Under the pieces are notes generated by a model, which saw nothing but the letters and a program-made list of their open reading frames with translations, was not told the origin of the DNA and ran no database searches. From positions 248,001 through 312,000 of the forward strand of contig CAYNRY010000002.1 in NCBI GenBank assembly GCA_964399985.1: 64,000 nt of DNA. Direction: 5' to 3'. Below are positions 50,508 through 58,554 of this stretch, piece after piece (positions within the stretch are counted from its first letter, which is position 1; every line of letters begins with the position of its first letter). Source of the stretch: Micavibrio_B sp964399985 (GTDB lineage Bacteria; Pseudomonadota; Alphaproteobacteria; Micavibrionales; Micavibrionaceae). Both the position numbers and the translations under genes were made by a program.

Positions 50508-52527
50508 ATTTTACTCCTGCAAAAACGCTTCTGCCGGCTCCGGGATAAAAGATATTGGTAGCAGTTGTTCTGGCATCGCGAATAACGCTTATATCGCTGA
50601 CATATTCTTTATCGGTTAAATTGCGGGCGTCAATATAGAAATGAAGCCCGTTTTGCAATTGGATGCCTGTTTTAAGGCCAAAGAGCGTATAGCCGGGAAC
50701 TTTCAGCGTATTTGCCTGATCGGCATAGGCGCCATCCGGCACATAATCGACAGTGGGTGTAAGGTAGAAACCGTTATTGCGGCGATAGGTCAGGCTGGAT
50801 CGCAAGACATGTTCGGGTACGCCCGCAATATCATTATCTCCATAGACTCTGTCGCCGTCAAAGTGAAAATCGCTATAGGTCCAGACTTGATTAAATATCC
50901 AATTATCATGAAGAGAAACCGAACCGCCAACCTCAAGACCCTGATGGATCGTATCGCCGGCATTGAATGTCGCTGCCGGAACACCGACACCGGTTGTATA
51001 TTGCAAAAGCTCATCCTTGATCTGCGAGTGATACACTGTCATGTCCCAAGTAAAAATGCCCTTACTTCCCCGCGTGCCGATCTCAACCGTCCAGGCGTCT
51101 TGCGGTTGTAAATTGACGAATTGTGTCGTCGCGGCGATCGTCTGCGCAAGATCGGATAAATCCGGTACATCTTGCGATCTTGTCACATTGATAAAAGCCT
51201 GAATGCTTTCTTCCGGTTGCCAGAGGAAGCCAATCTTTGGATTGATGCCGTCATAGTCTGTGCTGTCAGATTTTGCGGTTGGGTTCAAGGCGAGGCCGCC
51301 TTTATCTGTATAATCACGTTCGGCGTGGAAGGCCTTGGCGCCTGCCATGAAGGCAATTTCAGGATGGAACCAGAAACGGTTTTCAAAATAGGCTTCGTAG
51401 TTACCGGCTCTTTGCCGCGAATTCAGGGTCTGTGCACCACGCTCGCCGCGTATGTTCTGATATTGCAAAGCCTCATTGGAGCCACCGAAATACCGTGCGC
51501 CAAGCAGGATTTCATTGCGGTAATCGCCGATCATGAAATTCGATGTATACCGAGGTCCGGCACCGAATGTTATACCATCCTGCTCGATTACCTGAAAGAT
51601 CGGATGGTATAAATCCTTGTGAATGACCCATGTGTCGAAATCAAGTTTACCACCCAGAGTTTTAAAAGAAGTGCGGTTGGCGATGCGCTGGGTTTTTGTG
51701 ACACGTCCTTGGTCACCGGAAAGTGCCGTGGCTCCTGCCATTTTAGGATTGTTCAGCGCTTGATCGAGGAGCAATGTGCCGGGCAGATCCTGATCGACAT
51801 TATAAATGCCGCCATAAAATCTGGTTTCAATATAGGGAGATATTCTATAGCCAATATTGCCATTGAAGACTTCGCTGTTGGTGTCTTCATGATCGCGAAA
51901 ACCGTCGCTGCGCGTGATCGTACCGCCGGCAAAAAAATCGAAATTACCGAGAATGCCCGAAACTTGTGCATTGCCGCGCTTGGTACCGAAGCTACCACCT
52001 TCCAGTTGCAAGATATTCGGGCTAGTAGCTGTATAAGCTGTTGGTGTTACGAAATTAATCGCACCACCGAGTGTAGAAGCCCCATAAAATAAACCGTTCC
52101 CGCCTTTATAAATTTCGACAGCGCGAATGGTGAGCGGGTCGATCTGGTAATAGTCGCCGCTTCCATCGGCAAGATTGGTTGGAATACCATCCTGCAAGAT
52201 TTCAATGCCACGCGTGTGAAAACCGCGTCCAATGCCGGAGCCGCGAATAGAAAGGCGGATCTCTTGACCGTATCTGGTTTGTGCAAAAACGCCGGGTTCG
52301 TCTTGTACAACGTCCTTGATCGTATTGGCATAGCGGTCTTTGTATTTTTCGCTACCGATAAAAAGAACCGAGCCCGCCGTTTTTTTTACTTCTGATTCCT
52401 GAGTACGAATACTGGGAGAGGTGATGGAGCCGGGTTTGGCATTGACAACAACTTTCGTGGTTTGTGCCATTACAATCGAAGGCAAGAAGGCGCAAACGGC
52501 GGCGCCGATAAAAAGCTTTTTGTACAT
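50497..52527 (-). CDS. TonB-dependent outer-membrane receptor (putative copper uptake)
   Basis: A 676-residue outer-membrane receptor. The signal peptide is about 21 residues (SIVMAQ), followed by a TonB-box-like KVVVNA, a plug (IKDVVQDEPGVFAQT, SIRGSG) to about 155 and a 22-strand barrel ending in KYEF with C-terminal Phe. The plug sequence resembles the FecA/OprC group. The ligand is inferred, not shown: the next genes are a YcnI/DUF1775 protein and a DUF2946 protein, which accompany copper handling elsewhere. TBDR, YcnI and DUF2946 are on the same strand. Confidence 0.9.
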   Translation of the reverse strand: MYKKLFIGAAVCAFLPSIVMAQTTKVVVNAKPGSITSPSIRTQESEVKKTAGSVLFIGSEKYKDRYANTIKDVVQDEPGVFAQTRYGQEIRLSIRGSGIGRGFHTRGIEILQDGIPTNLADGSGDYYQIDPLTIRAVEIYKGGNGLFYGASTLGGAINFVTPTAYTATSPNILQLEGGSFGTKRGNAQVSGILGNFDFFAGGTITRSDGFRDHEDTNSEVFNGNIGYRISPYIETRFYGGIYNVDQDLPGTLLLDQALNNPKMAGATALSGDQGRVTKTQRIANRTSFKTLGGKLDFDTWVIHKDLYHPIFQVIEQDGITFGAGPRYTSNFMIGDYRNEILLGARYFGGSNEALQYQNIRGERGAQTLNSRQRAGNYEAYFENRFWFHPEIAFMAGAKAFHAERDYTDKGGLALNPTAKSDSTDYDGINPKIGFLWQPEESIQAFINVTRSQDVPDLSDLAQTIAATTQFVNLQPQDAWTVEIGTRGSKGIFTWDMTVYHSQIKDELLQYTTGVGVPAATFNAGDTIHQGLEVGGSVSLHDNWIFNQVWTYSDFHFDGDRVYGDNDIAGVPEHVLRSSLTYRRNNGFYLTPTVDYVPDGAYADQANTLKVPGYTLFGLKTGIQLQNGLHFYIDARNLTDKEYVSDISVIRDARTTATNIFYPGAGRSVFAGVKYEF

Positions 52528-52542
52528 TTGGAATTCCTGAAA

Positions 52543-53076
52543 TTAATGTGAATGGGCTGAGTGATCTGCATGTTCATCGATAATATCAACAAACGGAGCG
52601 GGGCTTTTCAGATCGTGCCATTCCTGATTTTGACCCGGGATTTCCGTCCAGCGGTTTTCCTTGTCGCCGCATTTCTGCACGACTGGAAAATGGACGGTCT
52701 GCGCATTTTCAGGCAGCTTAGTTAAAATACCAAATTCGTCATATTGGCTGTCCGGCAATTTACCACCCGACCATATTATTTCAGAAAATTCTTCAGTTGC
52801 CATTTTGCCATGAGCAGCGGGCACCGCCTTATCTAATTTCCGTTTTTTAATTTCGACCGTCCAGCCTGGCTTAGCTTGCGGTTTCATCGTTACAAAACCT
52901 GGTGGAATCTGGATATGGATTTCGGTTGTATCTGCGCCGTTGCAGCCATGCGAAATTCGGAAAGATGTCTGAAAATAACTGCCAGCAAAGCCTTCATTTG
53001 GGTTAGCTGTTACATGGGCAAAGGATTTTGTGCTTAAAACACAGAGCGCCGCACAAAGCGCAAGAGAATATTTCAT
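52543..53076 (-). CDS. YcnI-like copper-binding periplasmic protein (DUF1775)
   Basis: A 177-residue exported protein. The signal peptide ends at SFAH, and the mature protein then starts HVTANPNEG with an N-terminal histidine, the copper ligand position in YcnI. The core matches DUF1775 (FQTSFRISHGCNGADT, TLIPPGFV-like IQIPPGFV). The C terminus is His-rich (DEHADHSAHSH), another possible metal site. It lies between the DUF2946 gene and the receptor in one direction; I infer copper handling in the periplasm. Confidence 0.88.
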   Translation of the reverse strand: MKYSLALCAALCVLSTKSFAHVTANPNEGFAGSYFQTSFRISHGCNGADTTEIHIQIPPGFVTMKPQAKPGWTVEIKKRKLDKAVPAAHGKMATEEFSEIIWSGGKLPDSQYDEFGILTKLPENAQTVHFPVVQKCGDKENRWTEIPGQNQEWHDLKSPAPFVDIIDEHADHSAHSH

Positions 53077-53116
53077 GGAATAAGCCTTAAAGTGATCGGT
53101 TGAGATAAAAATTCAA

Positions 53117-53485
53117 TCAAGCGATCAGAGGTGGACCTTGGGACAAGAAAGTTTTGACGGAAATTAATGCGATGCTAGCTGGTGCATTATTGTCAGGATG
53201 GAATTTTGCATAAGCAACAGAGACAAAATCGCCGATAGAAAAATCTATACGCGTTTCGGCAAGGACAGGCGGGGCAAAGGGACACGGCTCATGGGTATCT
53301 TGCTCGTGGTTTGGTGGTGTATCTTTATCTGCAACAAAAATTGTCTTTATTTCCAGACCACTGCATATCGTGATCATTGATCCAGTTTTCGTGTCTGGCA
53401 TATAGCCAAGCGGGATCAGGCTTCTGACGAAAATTGCCAACAGCAATACTAGAAAGACAAACCGTGCAGATTTAAAACGAGTCAT
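53117..53485 (-). CDS. DUF2946 small membrane-anchored protein
   Basis: A 122-residue protein of the DUF2946 type. The N-terminal hydrophobic stretch (RFVFLVLLLAIFVRSLIPLGYMP) is followed by an exposed part with HEQDTHEPCPFAPP and a cysteine earlier (ITICSG). The family is found near TonB receptors and YcnI and is linked with copper by gene context; its own job is unknown. It heads the receptor operon on this strand, 40 bases before the DUF1775 gene. A terminator of the preceding esterase gene lies upstream. Confidence 0.82.
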   Translation of the reverse strand: MTRFKSARFVFLVLLLAIFVRSLIPLGYMPDTKTGSMITICSGLEIKTIFVADKDTPPNHEQDTHEPCPFAPPVLAETRIDFSIGDFVSVAYAKFHPDNNAPASIALISVKTFLSQGPPLIA

Positions 53486-53513
53486 TGACTTAAGCTCTAG
53501 ACGAATAACGGCT

Positions 53514-53547
53514 AAAATAAAAGCCCCGCCAGTAGGGCAGGGCTTTT
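53514..53547 (-). terminator. Intrinsic terminator of the secreted esterase gene
   Basis: On the minus strand AAAAGCCC-T-GCC pairs with GGC-G-GGGCTTTT, one mismatch inside a 12-pair stem, followed by ATTTT. It lies 16 bases after the stop of the esterase and separates it from the copper-type operon downstream. Confidence 0.75.
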
Positions 53548-53562
53548 TAAGAGTTATGAGAA

Positions 53563-54699
53563 TTATTGCGCGGCCTGTTTCTTTTCTTTCTTGGCATTAA
53601 AAGCATTTTCAAAATCGTCGGCCACTGTTTTCATGGCGGCGACGGACTCACCGACGACCGCGCCCATGCCGAAGAATTCATGGGTTACGCCTTCATAGTC
53701 TTTGTAATTAACTTTGCTGCCGGCCTGTTCCAGTTTTCCGGCCAGAAGCTTACCATCGGAACGAAGCGGATCGATCTCAGCCGTAATGACAGTCGCAGAC
53801 GGTAAATTTGAAAGATTGGCCGCGACCAGATTGATACGCGGGTCGTTCTTATCCTTATCAGTTTTGATTGTATTCTTAACAAACCATTCCATCATAGCTT
53901 TATTCAATGGCTTGGCATTTTGATTTTCACGATAAGATTCAGTCATCATATCGTTACCAGCAACTGGATAGATCAAGGCCATGTGAACAGGTTTTTGTAT
54001 ATTGGCATCGCGCGCGGCAATAGCAACATTGGCTGCCAGATTACCACCGGCGCTTTCGCCCATCACGGCAATATTAGCCGGATCACCGCCCCATGATGCG
54101 GCATTTTCAACTGCCCATTTATACGCGGCGAAAGCATCGTCATGAGCTGCTGGGAACTTGTTTTCCGGTGCATGGCGATATTCGGGAGAGACAATAATAG
54201 CCTTTGCCAATTTCGCCATATTACGCGGCGCTCCGTCATATACATCGATATCGGCAATCACGAAACCGCCGCCATGGTAATAAACAATGACCGGCAATGG
54301 CTTATCGGATTTTTCTTCCGGCATATAGATGCGCGCTTTCTGTTCGCCTTTACCAGCCGGATAAGTAACGTCCTTTGTCACGACGCCAAGCTCGGCATTG
54401 ATTTCTTCAATGCTGGTGCCGTCTTTCTTCAAAAGGGATTTTACCGCATCGGTCGGCGTTGGCTGGAGCCGGGCTTCCTTGGCAGTCAATGTTTCAATTG
54501 GTTTTCCGCCAAGTAAAGCAAGCTCCTCCAGAACCTTCTTCATATCGCGATCAGCCCGTTTCATTGTGTTACTGTCTAATGACAAATCCTGAATCGCCGG
54601 GGAATTACTCATGGATTCCGCATTAACAGCGACTGAAGCTGCGCCAAGCAGGACGCCAGCTGATGCTGCCATTAATAAAGCGTCACGAAATTTCTGCAT
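53563..54699 (-). CDS. Secreted alpha/beta hydrolase, HSL-type esterase
   Basis: A 378-residue exported esterase of the hormone-sensitive lipase family. A signal peptide of about 27 residues (MQKFRDALLMAASAGVLLGA) leads to a mature protein with the family's HGGGF motif (YYHGGGFVIADI) near 133-144, the nucleophile elbow MGESAGGN near 217-224, and an Asp-His pair (TAEIDPLR, THEFFGMG). It probably hydrolyses esters in the periplasm. The substrate is unknown. It ends with a terminator, and DUF3309 lies upstream on the same strand. Confidence 0.9.
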   Translation of the reverse strand: MQKFRDALLMAASAGVLLGAASVAVNAESMSNSPAIQDLSLDSNTMKRADRDMKKVLEELALLGGKPIETLTAKEARLQPTPTDAVKSLLKKDGTSIEEINAELGVVTKDVTYPAGKGEQKARIYMPEEKSDKPLPVIVYYHGGGFVIADIDVYDGAPRNMAKLAKAIIVSPEYRHAPENKFPAAHDDAFAAYKWAVENAASWGGDPANIAVMGESAGGNLAANVAIAARDANIQKPVHMALIYPVAGNDMMTESYRENQNAKPLNKAMMEWFVKNTIKTDKDKNDPRINLVAANLSNLPSATVITAEIDPLRSDGKLLAGKLEQAGSKVNYKDYEGVTHEFFGMGAVVGESVAAMKTVADDFENAFNAKKEKKQAAQ

Positions 54700-54713
54700 C
54701 AGCCAGCTCTTTC

Positions 54714-54872
54714 TTAAATTCTGCCTAGGAGAAGTAGAATAATGATAATAAGGGCGACAAGGCCCAAACCGCCGCTTGGAACATAACCCCAGTTGCGACT
54801 ATGCGGCCATGAAGGCAGGGCGCCGATTAGAAGAATAATAAGTACAATTAAAAGTACTGTTGAAAGCGTCAT
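54714..54872 (-). CDS. DUF3309 small membrane protein
   Basis: A 52-residue protein: MTLSTVLLIVLIILLIGALP then SWPHSRNWGYVPSGGLGLV and a second hydrophobic run ending in LLLLGRI. This is the whole of DUF3309, a two-helix membrane peptide with the conserved central WPxSxxWGYxPSGGLG. AAAGGAAG lies ahead of the ATG. It stands beside the esterase start but has an EcfG-like promoter of its own. The family is often stress-induced in alphaproteobacteria; its function is not known to me. Confidence 0.85.
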   Translation of the reverse strand: MTLSTVLLIVLIILLIGALPSWPHSRNWGYVPSGGLGLVALIIIILLLLGRI

Positions 54873-54916
54873 GAAATCTTCCTTTAAAATAATCTTAGCT
54901 ATGAATAGACATCACA

Positions 54917-54941
54917 AACGCAATCAAACGTAAAAAGTTCT
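54917..54941 (-). promoter_or_regulatory. EcfG-like promoter of the DUF3309 gene
   Basis: On the minus strand AGAAC, 16 bases, then CGTT. The alphaproteobacterial general-stress consensus is GGAAC-N16-17-CGTT; only the first base differs. It lies about 45 bases ahead of the DUF3309 start. Confidence 0.5.
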
Positions 54942-54976
54942 CTTGAATGTAAATGAAATGCAAAATGGAAAGCGCG

Positions 54977-55001
54977 GGAACTATTCCCTGTACATTTAGT
55001 T
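54977..55001 (+). promoter_or_regulatory. EcfG-like promoter of the lipoprotein gene
   Basis: GGAAC at 54977-54981 is separated by 16 bases from AGTT at 54998-55001. The -35 element is exact, and the -10 element differs in one base from CGTT. It lies about 57 bases ahead of the lipoprotein start and faces away from the similar site on the other strand. Confidence 0.5.
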
Positions 55002-55057
55002 AGTCAGGCATCAGTATTTCAAAGATTTTAAACAAGAAGAATTACAGGAGAATTTTT

Positions 55058-55330
55058 ATGAAAAAACAAATTAATCTACTACTTTTATCAGCAGCAGCTG
55101 CTGTCTCTTTAACAGCTTGTGCCGGTTCCGGTTTCGTCCCTGCATCCCAGGCGCCACGTCCTTATACCGCAGCGCATGATATTATCGATGGCCAGTGCCG
55201 CGATGTAAATCTACAGGCTACAACTTCAAATGCAGTAGATCGCGTCTTGCCAGATCATGTAACAGTCGTTCGTTGCCCTCAAGAAGCTGGCGGAGTTGAA
55301 GATGCCGGTGGCGTTCAAGCTGCAGATTAA
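55058..55330 (+). CDS. Small lipoprotein with acidic tail
   Basis: A 90-residue lipoprotein: signal MKKQINLLLLSAAAAVSLTAC with lipobox LTAC. The mature part has two further cysteines (GQCRDVN, VVRCPQE) and ends in acidic-Gly text (GGVEDAGGVQAAD). AGGAG lies ahead of the ATG. A terminator follows. An EcfG-like promoter stands upstream, so the gene is probably part of the general stress response. No domain is recognised. Confidence 0.78.
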   Translation: MKKQINLLLLSAAAAVSLTACAGSGFVPASQAPRPYTAAHDIIDGQCRDVNLQATTSNAVDRVLPDHVTVVRCPQEAGGVEDAGGVQAAD

Positions 55331-55350
55331 ATAGAAATTATATCTTAGTT

Positions 55351-55382
55351 AAAGAGCGGAGAATCATTCCTCCGCTCTTTTT
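55351..55382 (+). terminator. Intrinsic terminator of the lipoprotein gene
   Basis: AAAGAGCGGAG (55351-55361) and CTCCGCTCTTT (55370-55380) form a perfect 11-pair stem with an 8-base loop, followed by further Ts. It isolates the lipoprotein gene from the kinase cluster. Confidence 0.9.
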
Positions 55383-55419
55383 ATTTTCGAAATTTATAAA
55401 TTAAGATATAGTTTCCTCT

Positions 55420-56838
55420 ATGCTTGATAATAATTATTTTAGACGCTGGTTCCTCATCATATTTGCGCTTTTCTGCGTTGGTATCAATGTTGCTGCTTTT
55501 TTATTGTATGAGAAAAATGAAACGATAGCGACTTCGAAGGAATGGGTGGCGCATACATATGAAGTCATTACCGAAGGCTATCGCCTGTTCACGGCAGCGC
55601 AGGATCGCCAAATCTCACATCGTTCATATATCATTACCGGGGATGAAAATTATCTGACTTCATATAATACTTATAACGACGTCATAAAGAAGTCGTTTGG
55701 TCACCTGAATAAACTTGTGAAAGATAATAGTGAACAACGCGTTCGGCTGAAAAGCTATTCTGAAGCAATAAATGATCTTGAGGTTATTTCAAGATCACAG
55801 CAAACAGCCAAGAAGAACCAGATGTTCGTGGATGCCTTCGATATAAGCGAAACCCAACCGCGTATGGAGAAAGTACGTGAAATTCATAATGGCCTGATTG
55901 ACAATGAAATGAAGCTTCTCAATCAGCGTAAGAACGAACAGGAAAGGCTACAGAAAAACTTCGTCAACACGCTTTTTCTGGCTGCCGCCTTATCTGCGAT
56001 TGGTCTTCTTGTGGCCAATATATTTGTAGCCTTTCTAACTTATCGCAAAAAAACCGCTGAAGAAGATTTGCTTCGCACCAATAAGGAAATGGAAGGTTTT
56101 ACTTATATCGCGTCGCACGATCTTCGCTCGCCATTAGTCAATCTTAAAGGTTTCGCTACCGAGATGAAATATAGCGTTGACGAATTGCGGCCTATATTGG
56201 AAATCAACATGGACAAGCTTTCGGCGAGTGAAGGAAAAAAGGCACTGGATATTATCGATCATGATATTCCGGATGCCCTGAAATATATTCATTCATCGGT
56301 CGAAAAGATGGATAAGTTGACCAATGCTATCCTTGAATTATCCCGGATTGGCCGCCGCAATATAGATTTCCGGACAGTAGAGACGGAAAGGGTTGTGCGT
56401 CATATTCTGGACACGCTGCATCATACGATTAGCAGCCAGCATATTGAAGTCACTCTTAATTCATTGCCGAATGTCGTGGCTGACCAGTTATCGATTGAGC
56501 AGGTTTTTGCTAACATAATTGATAATGCAATTAAATATATGGACCCGTCCCGTCAGGGGCAGATTGAGATTGGCGGTTCCCGCACATATCGCGAAACAAA
56601 GTTCTGGGTTAAGGATAACGGGCGCGGGATTGATAACAGTGATTACTTGAAAATATTCGAGATATATCGCCGTGCCGGTAATACCGATAATATTCCGGGC
56701 GAAGGCATGGGCATGGCTTATGTTCGCACAACGTTACGCCGTCTTGGCGGACAAATCTGGGTGGAATCGACGCCGGGACTTGGGACAACTTTTTATTTTA
56801 CTATTTCTAACTCGTTGAAAAAGGATGCATTAAAATGA
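55420..56838 (+). CDS. CHASE3-domain sensor histidine kinase
   Basis: A 472-residue membrane sensor kinase. The first membrane span (about 10-30) is followed by a CHASE3-type extracytoplasmic domain to about 183, containing the helix SHRSYIITGDENYL. The second span (about 185-210) leads to the dimerisation region with the phospho-accepting His in YIASHDLRSPLVNLKGF near 230. The ATP-binding domain shows NIIDNAIKYMDPSRQG and KDNGRGIDNSD, then EGMGMAYVRTTL. This layout resembles phytochrome-type kinases that pair with single-domain response regulators, and such a regulator follows with a 4-base overlap. Confidence 0.93.
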   Translation: MLDNNYFRRWFLIIFALFCVGINVAAFLLYEKNETIATSKEWVAHTYEVITEGYRLFTAAQDRQISHRSYIITGDENYLTSYNTYNDVIKKSFGHLNKLVKDNSEQRVRLKSYSEAINDLEVISRSQQTAKKNQMFVDAFDISETQPRMEKVREIHNGLIDNEMKLLNQRKNEQERLQKNFVNTLFLAAALSAIGLLVANIFVAFLTYRKKTAEEDLLRTNKEMEGFTYIASHDLRSPLVNLKGFATEMKYSVDELRPILEINMDKLSASEGKKALDIIDHDIPDALKYIHSSVEKMDKLTNAILELSRIGRRNIDFRTVETERVVRHILDTLHHTISSQHIEVTLNSLPNVVADQLSIEQVFANIIDNAIKYMDPSRQGQIEIGGSRTYRETKFWVKDNGRGIDNSDYLKIFEIYRRAGNTDNIPGEGMGMAYVRTTLRRLGGQIWVESTPGLGTTFYFTISNSLKKDALK

Positions 56839-57284
56839 CAGCGCAAGCGCAAAATGTCACAATTGTTATGATCGAGGATGATGAAGGCCATGCGAAATTA
56901 ATTGAAAAGAATCTACGCCGGGCAGGAATCATGAACGAAATCGTTCATATCGATAACGGGCGCAAGGCGGCGGAATATCTTCTTGGCAAAGGTGAGTTTG
57001 CCAAGGATCGTCCTGCAAGCCCGATGCTGATTCTTCTTGATTTAAACCTGCCGGAGCTTGACGGTTTTCAAATTCTGGAAGCGATCAAAAAAGATAATTC
57101 CACCAAGCTCATTCCGGTCATTATTCTGACGACGACTGATAATCCGCGCGAAGTCGAGAGATGTTACGCGCTGGGCTGTAATGTCTATGTCACAAAGCCT
57201 GTTGAATATGAAGCTTTCGCGGATTCAATCCGTAAGCTGGGTTTACTTCTTGCTGTCGTAAAAGTACCGGGCGAAGATAAATAA
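56835..57284 (+). CDS. Single-domain response regulator (Rcp1-like)
   Basis: A 149-residue receiver protein without an output domain. Acidic residues EDDE open the fold, and the phospho-accepting Asp lies in LLDLNLPELDGF near 68, with Thr and Lys near the end (TTTDNP, TKPVEY). Long receiver loops make it similar to Rcp1, the partner of bacteriophytochrome kinases. It overlaps the kinase gene by four bases and is followed after one base by a hybrid kinase, so phosphotransfer between the three is likely. Confidence 0.92.
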   Translation: MTAQAQNVTIVMIEDDEGHAKLIEKNLRRAGIMNEIVHIDNGRKAAEYLLGKGEFAKDRPASPMLILLDLNLPELDGFQILEAIKKDNSTKLIPVIILTTTDNPREVERCYALGCNVYVTKPVEYEAFADSIRKLGLLLAVVKVPGEDK

Positions 57285-57285
57285 T

Positions 57286-58533
57286 ATGCCTTCAGGATAC
57301 GGGAATAACAATATTCGTATCCTTTACGTCGAGGATGATGAAGGTCTGGCAAAGTTGCTTCAGAAGCGGCTGGAGCGCGAAGGATTTATTATTCAGATTT
57401 CTGTTTCCGGCGAAGCGGCGCTGGAATTGCTAGAGAAGCAAGAATTTGACGCTATTTTGCTTGATTATACGCTTCCGGGCATGAATGGCCTCGACATGCT
57501 CAAAACATTGGCCCCCGTAAATGGAGAGCCGCCGGTTATCATGCTAACGGTTGGCGGCAACGAGCATCTGGCAGTGGAAGCAATCAAATTCGGCGCGGAA
57601 GATTACATCACAAAGGATATAAGCCAGACATATCTCGATCTATTGCCCCACGTCATCAGGGCCGCGATTACGAAACTTCGTCTGCGTAAAGAAAATGAGC
57701 AGCAACAAGCTAAGCTTAAATATTATATCTCTGAGATCGAAAAGCGAAATTCCGAATTGATGCAGGAAGTGCAGGAAAGAAAGGATCTCGAGATAGAATT
57801 GAGGGAAGCCAAGGATAAAGCAGAAGCGGCAAACGTAGCGAAGTCTGAATTTTTGGCAAATATGAGCCATGAAATTAGAACGCCAATGAACGCAGTGATC
57901 GGTCTTTCAAATATTCTATCGAGGAGTTCGCCGCTTAGCGATAAGCAAAAGGAATTTATCCAGACATTACAGATAAGTGCAGATTCTCTTCTTGATTTGA
58001 TTAATGACCTTCTCGATATTTCTCGTATAGAGGCTTACTCGGTCGAGCTTGAAAATATCCCATTTGATTTTGGTAAAATTGTGTCCGATATTTCATCTAT
58101 GATGTCGGTTAAAGCGGAAGAAAAGGGTATCGAATTTAGAGCGGTAGGGAAGAAAGCCGATTTAAAATATAAAGGCGATCCAGTGCGAATTCGCCAAGTG
58201 ATATTAAATCTTTGTAGTAACGCGGTCAAATTCACTGAAGAAGGCAGCGTCACGATCTCAATCGATACGAGGCCAGCCAGTAATAATGAAATCGATCATG
58301 TGGAAATTTCAGTTTCCGATACAGGTATCGGTGTCTCTCCGGATAAGATAAATTCCATCTTCGATAAATTTGTTCAGGCCGATTCCAGCATCAATCGGAA
58401 ATATGGCGGGACGGGCCTGGGGCTTGCGATCACGAAAACCTTGACAGAAGCCATGGATGGGACAATTGATGTCCAGAGCAGTTTTGGCAAAGGCTCGGTC
58501 TTTAAAATTACCTTGCCGCTTGCTCGCCAATAA
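57286..58533 (+). CDS. Hybrid response regulator / histidine kinase
   Basis: A 415-residue soluble protein: receiver domain at about 10-125 (VEDDEGLAKLLQ; Asp in LLDYTLPGMNG), a coiled coil, then a kinase core with the phospho-accepting His in FLANMSHEIRTPMNAV near 200 and the ATP domain with NLCSNAVKFTEEG, VSDTGIGVSPD and YGGTGLGLAI. An N-terminal receiver in front of a kinase is less usual than a C-terminal one. There is no membrane span. It follows the response regulator with one base between them. Confidence 0.93.
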   Translation: MPSGYGNNNIRILYVEDDEGLAKLLQKRLEREGFIIQISVSGEAALELLEKQEFDAILLDYTLPGMNGLDMLKTLAPVNGEPPVIMLTVGGNEHLAVEAIKFGAEDYITKDISQTYLDLLPHVIRAAITKLRLRKENEQQQAKLKYYISEIEKRNSELMQEVQERKDLEIELREAKDKAEAANVAKSEFLANMSHEIRTPMNAVIGLSNILSRSSPLSDKQKEFIQTLQISADSLLDLINDLLDISRIEAYSVELENIPFDFGKIVSDISSMMSVKAEEKGIEFRAVGKKADLKYKGDPVRIRQVILNLCSNAVKFTEEGSVTISIDTRPASNNEIDHVEISVSDTGIGVSPDKINSIFDKFVQADSSINRKYGGTGLGLAITKTLTEAMDGTIDVQSSFGKGSVFKITLPLARQ

Positions 58534-58554
58534 CAATTCACTTTTTGTATATAT

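Noticed and set aside
51619..52092. Plus-strand frames opposite the TonB receptor
   Set aside because: Antisense to a complete receptor gene, with no start signals and no family resemblance.
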